A stretch of DNA of 64,000 bases from Tetrapyrgos nigripes. Lineage: Eukaryota > Basidiomycota > Agaricomycetes > Agaricales > Campanellaceae. The translations under genes and the position numbers were made by a program. The DNA is taken from assembly GCA_013368315.1 (NCBI GenBank), contig JAACJM010000015.1, forward strand, positions 310,001-374,000, read 5' to 3'. The stretch's first letter is position 1, and each line of letters opens with the position of its first letter. Below are positions 55,915 to 64,000 of the stretch, one piece after another. The notes beneath the pieces are model-generated. The model did no database searches. It saw only the letters and a list, made by a program, of their open reading frames with translations, and was not told the DNA's origin.

Positions 55915-57760
55915 TTACACGTCCACCCTGATACGCTGGATCAACGGTAATATCCTCGCAAATTCTTCCATAGACTGGAAAATCGAGGTTTAGTTCAAAA
56001 TTATGGGACTGGATGTTTGTCACTGACCGCCTTGTAGAATTCAATCTGTCCGTCAGCCAAATTGCCGAGCATTTCCTTCATTTCAGCTTCCTTTGCATAT
56101 TGGAAAATGGTCTGTTCCCGAAGTGTTTCTTCGCTGAAAGCATCAGATGTCTCATGTGCTGTGGTCACAGCGTCTTGAAGCTGGATGGTAAACGATTATG
56201 AGGCCATCGAAGAAAAGCGTGCTGACATGACCCACCTCCTTAATCTTGATGTCCAACTTTCTCATCTTCTCCACACGACTCCGGTCATCATCAGCACCTC
56301 GTATGGCATCGACCCTGTCCCTCAGGTACGCTCCGAGTCCAAGACCTGTACTACCTGCGTGCCCACTGACGACTGCTGCCAACCGATCACGTTCGTTGGT
56401 AACCCCTGAAAGGTAGTCTGATAGTTCCTCAAAATCCAGTTGCTTTTGATCCCGGAGCCTAAGCACAGCTCTGTTGGCATGAGAATACGTCAAGAGGGAA
56501 TGAAGGTGAGTAAGGAAAGGATCTGTTGTCGTTTGTGTCTGCAGAAATTTCTTAGCACTGCGAATACCCTGCGTGGAAATGACATACCGTATGCCGTAAC
56601 AAAGCAGAAAATTCCAGCAGTGTATTCGAAAAATGATTCAGAGGGTCCGTAATACCTGATTCCAAGAATCCTAGACCTTGAACAGCGACTGCCAAATCAT
56701 GGTAATCTGCAGTGAGGTCTTCACCGGATTCAGGATCACCGTCTTATTTAGCCTCAGATAATCGTACAGAACAACACATGAACGGAGAGGATGGACAGTA
56801 AGGACTCACCACTTGTTCTGTTTCTTGATCTTACCCAAAGACGTTCAGATAAAGTAAGACCTTCCTCGTATTTATCTACGGCTTCTCGCATGTCTAAGAA
56901 TCGTTCATCTGGTTTGCGGACTCGAGAGAATGCATTGAGAAGGGTATCGGTGATATTGTCCACAAGGCCGGAAGAAGGCTCTGGCCCTGGAGGGTGGGCT
57001 ACATGTTGGTGCATGTGTACATGCTAGAAAAGACGTCAAGACGAGCGAAGACATCCCGTGAAGAAACACAGACCCATTCTGTTGATTCGAAGAAAGCACG
57101 GACAAGAGTACTCCGCTGTAGAGTTGGGTGCCGTGATATCCGTTGCAAGAACCGGTGAAGACTGAGAGGACGTCATTAATGATTTTTGTCACCCAAGACC
57201 AATAAAACTCACTCAAGCCTTCGCCTTTCCATAAACTCAGGACTGAATCGATCACCAGTAATGTACTCTGTGATTCGTCATGGTTCATCATTGTGTATTG
57301 CAAGAGCTTGCCTGGTCAAGAACGTACCAAGACGATGCTTGCCGGGGAGTACAGGTACGACGCATGCTGGGAAATCCTTGACTAGATGATCTCTGAGGAA
57401 TACAAAATCTTGGAAACGTCTTCGAGCAGAGGGATTAGGAGTCGAGAATATGGGTAGATTTGTCTGTCCAAATTATTACTCGCGATGAGCATAGGTTCAA
57501 ACACGAAGTCAACGCACCTTTGCAGACACCAAGTAAGAGACGTATGCATCCTTGGTTTCAGCCAACTCCTTCACGGGATCCTTCACTGAGGTTATGAGAT
57601 ACCCCTCCCACTTTGGGTCATGCGGACCTGCTTCACTGGTGCCGACTGTGCTCTGCCTGAACCCAGGACCTGACGAAGGGGTTTGGTGAACTTGATAAGA
57701 GGGATCCGCAGGAGAGTCCCAAGTTACACTGTCGAAAACGTCTTCGTCATCGCCGAGCAT
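55915..57760 (-). CDS. SNX4: Sorting nexin 4 (ATG24), PX-BAR protein, 460 aa
   Basis: Retrieves SNAREs and autophagy factors from endosomes; needed for selective autophagy. Nine exons: 57760-57518, 57463-57328, 57267-57213, 57161-57074, 57023-56810, 56718-56588, 56538-56236, 56180-56028 and 55974-55915. The PX domain spans about residues 55-165: YLITSVKDPVKELAETKDAY, NPSARRRFQDFVFLRDHLVK (phosphoinositide-binding Arg), PGKHRLEYITGDRFSPEFME and LQRISRHPTLQRS. The BAR domain follows with the helices FLDMREAVDKYEEGLTLSER, ADYHDLAVAVQGLGFLES, KQLDFEELSDYLSGV and EAEMKEMLGNLADGQIEFY. Start ATG at 57760 is the first in frame and precedes an acidic leader. Divergent from the PTM1-like gene with 84 bp between ATGs. 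Confidence 0.9.
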
Positions 57761-57844
57761 ACTTTGCAAAACGTGAGGGGAATTTGGAAGCAAGATGCTG
57801 CGCGTGAGTAATTCCACGTCTCTACTCTACTCTAACATCCTGCC

Positions 57845-60294
57845 ATGACGCCTGGCGGCCCTGGCCTCTTCTTCCTTCTCTTTGCTTCTTTATTTTCTCT
57901 TTCATCATTGGCATATGAAGTACCAGTCAAAAGCGATGGTAAGTCGTCTGTGTTGACCTCTGAAATTGTGCCAACGATTCTTCAGATTATTCGCGACAAT
58001 CATGTAGCGGTATGTGGGCGAACGACAACACATTCATCAATGGTAGTCTCTATCTTTGCAAGACATGATCCTCCTCTTATGCTACGAAATAGTCACATTC
58101 GACGCTGGCTCCCAAGGCACAGTCGCGATGGTCATTTACGAATGGACAGACGCGCCATACCTCGGCAAAATCACTTCAGTGACAGACGAATTTCTTCCTG
58201 TGAGCAATGGCCGTTCAAGTATATCTTTAATAAACTTATACTCAACTAGCCACAGAGAACGTACATCTGTACCTCAAGTGCTGAAGCCCAGGGGTTCTGC
58301 ACACATGACGAACTAGGAAGATTCATCTTAGATCTCCCAGCTGGCAAAACTATCAACGATACGACTTTCTGGTCTGCTCGAGTACAAATATCAAAGGCCT
58401 CCTCCAGCTCCTCGTCACGCGAAGACATCTCTACCAGCGGGTTTTGGGACAATCCCGACGGCAACCCAACTCCTCCGAAAGACGAATACACCTCGCCCTG
58501 GAAGCGGGATGTCTACAGGAGAGATGATATAAACCTAGTCCTGAAGGTGCTTTGACCTATAAGGAACCTATCCAATACCTTGTTAGGCATAAAGGTTACT
58601 ATTGTGTCGGTGAGTTCTACACCTCTCCCTTCGGTACTTGTTCTAACAATCTGTATAATAGCCATCGTCCCTTTGACCGTTACTGGAAACGACGTAGCTG
58701 TATCTGAAAGGCAAGAATCATCTGATGCTCATCCCGTCTACAACGGTGTCGTCCTCTTCCGCAACACGTTTGATGGAAAGCTGCCCTCTACGGATTACCC
58801 CAAAGTCAACGTATGAGCGCTCATTCGTCTCATTCCGAGCAACTCCATATTGACTTCATTTCACAGTTCTATCTCGTGATGTTCATTGTGTATGCTACCC
58901 TGGCTGCAGTTTGGGGATGGCTTTGCTACCAAAACCTTCAAGATCTCTTACCGCTCCAGGTGCGTGAATTTCATGACTCCATGATCAAGCGCTCACCCAA
59001 TGGAATCTCCAGTATTACTTGTCTGGGCTGGTGGGTCTCCTCGTCATTGAAATGGTCGCCAACTGGGGTGGGTTTCTTTTGTATCCGCATGACATAGCCT
59101 AATTTGATCATCATTAGCCTACTACCGGTATCTCAACGCGCACGGAAGAGGCACTGCATCCACTGCGTTCCTCATCGTAGGTAAGCATGATCCACTTGCG
59201 GACAACTAAGATATGTTCTTAATATATCGGAACAGTTGCTATTCTTGACGCAGGTCGTAATTCCATGTCGTTCTTTATGTTGCTCGTAGTTTCGTTGGGA
59301 TTGAGCGTGGTCAAAGAGTCTCTGGGCCGCACGATGCTTCGGTGTCAAATTCTTGCCGGTGCTCACTTCATCTTTGGAAGTAAGTTGTTTACTATGTGAG
59401 ACGAGAAAAAGTGCTCATGCTCATGACAGTTTTGTACGCCGTCGGTATCGTCGAGCTCGAATTGGAGTCCACCTCCGCCCTTATACTATTGATGTTCGTC
59501 ATTCCTTTGGCATTCACTCTCAGTGGATTCCTGCTGTGGATCATGTATGCATTGAATGGTGCGTGATGCTTCGACTACTGAAGATGTTTCCCATAGACTG
59601 AATGTTCTGTATAGCTACTATCGCACACCTGCGTGCCCGGAAGCAAAGATACAAACTTTCCATGTTTGAAAAATTGCACAAGGTTCTCATGTTCACTGTG
59701 CTTGTCATTGCAGTTTTCTTTGTGGTCTCGTCATTCTCTTTCTCTGGTCGTCTTGCTGAAGGTGAGACACTCCTGTTTTGTTCTCGAGACTTATATCTGA
59801 TCTATCTTCCTTAGACTACGCTGCCAAGACTTGGGAAAATCGATGGTGGTTACTCGATGGCTGGTTGGCTTTGCTGTACCTGTTCTCCTTCAGCATGATC
59901 GCCTATCTCTGGCGTCCGTCACCGAACAACGCAAGATACGTCACATTCTTTCTTCTTTTCTCTTCTTACCGTACTTACTGTCTTTTCGATATCTACATTG
60001 GCCATGTCAGACGAAATTGCTCAAGATGAAGAAGACGCTGAAGACTATGACCTAGAGGCGCTAGAAAACCGAACAAGACTTCGGGACGATGATGAGGCCA
60101 CTTTAGTCGGTGGCAGACGAGAGCCCGGCCATCTAGCCGAAGACAGCGTTGTTTTCGAGATTGGGGACGACGACGATGAGCATACACCAGTTACTGCCAA
60201 GTCTCACCATAGCGAGCGCCTTTCTGGTGAGCAGGGCGGGGAAGAGGAGCGTAGGGGTCTCATGCACGACAGTGGACGAGACAGGAACGACTAG
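57845..60294 (+). CDS. PTM1/GPR107-type (Lu7TM/GOST) Golgi seven-helix protein, about 603 aa; one apparent frameshift, one AT-AC intron
   Basis: Golgi/endosome membrane protein of the GOST family. Thirteen exons: 57845-57938, 57986-58042, 58093-58199, 58256-58609, 58662-58810, 58867-58959, 59013-59067, 59118-59180, 59236-59379, 59430-59558, 59615-59761, 59815-59935 and 59997-60294. A signal peptide (LFFLLFASLFSLSSLAYE) leads to a lumenal domain (HKGYYCVAIVPLTV), then seven helices from FYLVMFIVYATLAAVWGW through FFMLLVVSLGLSVVK to WLALLYLFSFSMIAYLWRP, and a cytoplasmic tail AMSDEIAQDEEDAEDYDL. Near 58520-58535 the frame must shift by a missing base (RRDD to KPSPEGALTYKEP); a 53-nt intron 58511-58563 with a poor GTCTAC donor is the alternative. 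The last intron is ATACGT...CTAC. Confidence 0.85.
59936..59996 (+). other. Apparent AT-AC intron in the PTM1-like gene
   Basis: The reading ...NNA + R + LAMSDEIAQ requires joining AG at 59934-59935 to A at 59997. The 61-nt segment then begins ATACGT and ends TCTAC, with a branch-like TACTTAC at about 59972-59978. No GT donor/AG acceptor pair in the region keeps both the phase and the conserved protein. Confidence 0.65.
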
Positions 60295-60443
60295 AAAGCT
60301 GACTGATTGCATATTTATTCTTCTCGTTTCTCTTCCTGGGACTCCTACTTCATACAAATATTACCTCAGTCACTCCTCTCAAACAGGCATGTTTTACACT
60401 AGTGCTTAAAATGTATACTACAATACATAGAGAAGGGTACCAA

Positions 60444-63400
60444 TTAATCCCGTATACGGCCAGAAGAAACAGTGTAAAGCCGTGCAGCGATGTTCATACT
60501 TTGTAATTCCTGAGAGGGACAGGTCAGAACAGAAATCAAATGGACACTGGATACTCAACTTACCTGGAACAGCAATTTCGCTGCATAAGGAATGTAAAGT
60601 TGTGATATCGCAGTCTTATTCCTACATGCACGGCATTCAAAGTTTTGTTTTTTCAGGTTAGCAATGGCAGTCAATCCGCATCTATAAGAGAACATCATCA
60701 GCCGGTGACACTGAACCAGGGAGAATACTTACATATCACAGACATGTAACCGGTAAGCATCACTGGCCTCGAACAACCTCTCTTTGAGGAAACCAGCAAT
60801 TCCGTGCGAGATCATACAATCACGTTCCATCTCTCCGAAACGCAGACCACCATCACGACTCCTACCTTCCACGGGCTGTCTCGTCAAGATCTGAACAGGC
60901 CCTCTAGCACGAGAGTGAATCTTGTCGTCCACCATGTGCTTGAGACGCTGGTAGTACGTCGGTCCAAGGTACACCTGAGCTTGAAGTTTACGACCAGTGT
61001 GCCCGTGGAACATGACCTCCAAACCACGCGATTGATAACCTTTCTTCCTCAGGAACGTAGAGACAGACTCCACGGTGAGGTCGGTGAAAGGAGTTGCGTC
61101 ACCTTCATTACCGATGAGGGTAGCGACCTTTGACAACAGACACTCGACCAAGTGTCCGATAGTCATACGTGAAGGAATGGCGTGTGGGTTGATGATGAGA
61201 TCAGGAACGATACCCTCAGCCGTGAAAGGCATGTCTTCTTGTCGGTAGGTGATACCAATGGTACCTTTTTGTCCATGACGAGAAGCGAACTTGTCTCCGA
61301 TCTGAGGAACACGAGTTGACCGAACACGGACTTTGACGAATTTCTGACCATCGCTGTTTGTGGTGATCAAGACCTGATCAACGTAACCGTTCTCAGTACT
61401 CTTCAAGGGTGTTGAGACATCCCGACGAGTGTGAGTCCGTGTTCGCTGACCAAGTTCTTCACTGTCCGGAGGAATTGGAGCAGTTTTCCCAATGATGATG
61501 TCTTCACCGACGACACCAGTACCAGGAGCAATCAATCCATCGTCTTCCAGTTTTTCATAAGTACCGTGTTTCATTCGAAGAGTGTTCTCGCGAGAAGGTT
61601 TCTCAAACTCCTCTAGCTGCTGGATACCACTCTTCTTTTCCAGATCCATGTAACTTCGGTAGTACAAACTACGGAAGAGACCGCGATCAATGGAGCTTTG
61701 GTTCATGATGACGGAATCTTCTTGGTTGTATCCACTGTAGCATAGAATAGCGACGATGGCGTTTTGGCCAGCGGGAAGTTCTCGGAATTTGAGATACTCC
61801 ATGGACCGAGTTGTCGCCAGAGGCTTTTGAGGATAGTATAGGATGTTGGCCATGGTGTCCATACGGATAAGGAAGTTGGTCAAGAAGATACCCATAGCTT
61901 GTTTACCCATAGCAGATTGATAGGTGTTACGCGGGGACTAACAATACTAAAAGTCAGTGCTGCGGTAATGGCAGAGGGTGCAATTTCTCTCGTACCTGGT
62001 TGTGATCGGGGAATGGAATGATACTAGCACAAATACCAAGAATCATACTCGGGTGGATTTCACAATGAGTCCATGTGTGCGCACTAGTTCCTGCCTTCAA
62101 TCGTGCAGCAGGATCAAAGTCTCCATCGTTGGCATGAGGGTCAAGCCCTTGTTGCTGCAGTCTCGACACCTCCAAGTCCTCTGGTGTCATAGAAATCATA
62201 ACAGTCTCTTCTTCTTCCGCATCCAACAACTCGATAACCCCAGATTTCACCAAATTAGTCCAGTCGTATGCTTCCCCTTCATCATCTTGTCTTCTCACTA
62301 TCCAGTTGATATGCTTCTTTTGGAGGACGAGTTGCTGGTTTTCCACGATAAACAGTGGTCGGCAAACTCGACCAGCATCGGTGTACAGACGCAGCTCCTT
62401 CTCTCGAATATCCCTCACCACCGACACCTCTGAACTGATATCGTCCTTTCTCCTCAGCTTTCTCAGAGTCTTAACCAAGTTCCCAGGATCACGGTGAACA
62501 CCCATCCATACACCATTCACGAACACCTTGGTAGTAGGCGTCGATGAATGTGCGTTTTCTTCAAGAGATTCCAGACCCCACTCCTCCAAGAATTCGATGA
62601 CGGGTGCAGAATAAGAACCGACAGATATACAAGACATGAGTGCCAAATTCTTGACCAAACCACAAGCTTGACCTTCTGGTGTCTCGGCAGGACACACCAT
62701 TCCCCAATGAGTGTTGTGAAGTTGGCGAGGCTTGGCAATCTTTCCTTCACGGCCCAAAGGTGTGTTACAACGACGTAAGTGAGACAATGTCGATGCATAG
62801 GTATAGCGATTCAGCACTTGAGATACGCCTGCTTTGGATGACATCGATTTCTTTTGGTCTCCCCAATTACCAGTAGCAAGGGAGTATTTGAGTCCATTGG
62901 TGATGGTCTGGTGTTTTACGGCCAACGTGAGGTTGAATTCCTTGTGTGTCTCGACGCACTGTAGACCCACATTAGAAAATGAGGTAAGAAGATTAGGGGC
63001 AAACACACCTTCTGCATATACCGGTAAACATCCTTGGTCAATTTACGGAATAGCATTCGGAACAGGTTTGCCAGGAGGGGACCAGCCAAATCCAACCGTT
63101 TCTTCCCAAAGTGATCACGATCATCCAAGTCTCGTCGCTCCAGCGCTGCCAGAAGCAACCGATGGATCATGTACCCAAAGAAGTAAGCCTTCTTCGACTC
63201 TGAACCCTCCGCCATTGAAACATGTGGTAACATCTCTTTCTGCAGAATCTCCTGAGCGTAACGAATACGCCTCTCTCTAGAAAGACCAGTTGTTGTACCA
63301 CGATTTCCAATGAAGTCTAGGGCAACTTCACGGTCCTGAATGACGAAACCATCATCTATACAGGGCTTCAACATTTCGAGCATTTGAGAGTCCTGCATGT

Positions 63401-64000
63401 CGTAACATATGTGTTCAAGAATGTCGCGATCTGAGATGACACCAAGGGCACGGAAGACAACCCAGATGGGGATATCGACTTTGATGTAAGGAATGGTGGC
63501 TTTGATGATATTACCAAGCTACAAAATGATTCAGCCATTAAACTTGGATCATACCCATTAGCCACTTACCGAACGCTCTTGATTCCGGTGGAACATCTTC
63601 ACTTGGAACTGACTGATTGTCTTTCCACCTCGTTCGACTGCACTACGAATTTCGGCCAAAAAGTTGATTGGAGAGGGTTGAGCCTTGGCAAAGACGTATA
63701 CGTGGTTGGTGGCCATACGTTCCTGTGCAATAAGCACCTTTTCGGAACCGTTGATGATGAAGTATCCTCCAGAGTCATAGGGACATTCGTTGAGGTCGTA
63801 GAGGTCATTGTCAGAAAGAGTACGGAGAATACAGAACGTGGACCGTAGCATGATTGGGACCTGTATAGGATTGAAGATGAGACACGTACACCACAATGAA
63901 GCCGAGCGTAACACACCTTGCCAATCCACACTTTAGCACCCTCATCAGGACCAGACTCTGATTCCGTATCCCATATAACATCTCCGGGTGCACCATCTGG
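60444..64000 (-). CDS. RPB2: RNA polymerase II second-largest subunit RPB2 (5' end off window)
   Basis: Core catalytic subunit of Pol II, the most strongly conserved protein in the window. Exons from the right edge: 64000-63917, 63860-63570, 63518-63009, 62958-61996, 61937-60733, 60681-60564 and 60509-60444, giving 1078 visible residues; about 150 N-terminal residues lie beyond the edge. Landmarks: [122 protein letters not shown] and the C-terminal zinc site [15 protein letters not shown], ending in MNIAARLY. No frame problem. It converges on the PTM1-like gene. RPB2 is a standard fungal barcode and would identify the species. Confidence 0.97.

Noticed and set aside
1..64000. CRISPR arrays, insertion sequences or bacterial operons
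   Set aside because: The window is intron-rich eukaryotic DNA; the repeats found are minisatellite, tandem duplication and MITE types.

Overview
The window is nuclear DNA of a filamentous basidiomycete, most likely a mushroom-forming agaricomycete. The genes are dense and split by many short introns of about 49-60 nt. The decisive evidence is a homeodomain mating-type locus (matA/HD) with its classic agaricomycete neighbours: mitochondrial intermediate peptidase (MIP) on one side and the beta-flanking gene (bfg) on the other. Further out lie other genes that I recall as recurrent matA neighbours: glycogenin, a UbiB/ABC1 kinase of the YPL109c type, RPB2 and glycine dehydrogenase. A DUF6593 gene and a kinase-like gene of a mushroom-expanded type agree with this. 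I cannot name the species.

Layout. 1-10.5 kb: RSC9 (cut by the left edge), a serine-rich orphan, an FBXO21-like F-box protein, RRP1/NOP52, 5-hydroxyisourate hydrolase, the NEDD8 E2 UBC12, a 2-oxoglutarate/Fe(II) oxygenase and a DUF6593 protein. 11.4-31.2 kb: dymeclin, glycine decarboxylase P-protein, a mitochondrial PPR protein, Sec61 gamma, a seven-helix receptor-like protein, COG1, TMEM115, FAM32A and a DDT/WHIM chromatin protein; several of these serve ER-Golgi traffic or mitochondria. 31.5-44.2 kb: the mating-type core, MIP > < HD1, HD2 >, a kinase-like gene >, < bfg. HD1 and HD2 diverge from a 221-bp promoter, the usual layout for two subunits of one heterodimeric transcription factor that controls dikaryon development.

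44.2-64 kb: a MITE-like element, two tandem paralogues of an alanine-rich, stress-type small protein, glycogenin, the UbiB/ABC1 kinase, REV7, sorting nexin 4 (ATG24), a PTM1/GPR107-type seven-helix Golgi protein and RPB2 (cut by the right edge).

Three points cut across genes. First, six sites in five conserved genes (RSC9, GCV2, glycogenin twice, ABC1 kinase, PTM1) need a single-base indel to keep the reading frame; four are in mono-nucleotide runs, which points to residual sequence errors. Second, three consecutive genes (bfg and the two alanine-rich paralogues) carry a palindromic CRE (TGACGTCA) just upstream of a TATA-like box, suggesting shared bZIP control. Third, two GC-AG introns and one apparent AT-AC intron are visible. 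Exon boundaries were placed by eye so that splice sites, phase and protein continuity agree; no search was run, so family names rest on recognised motifs.
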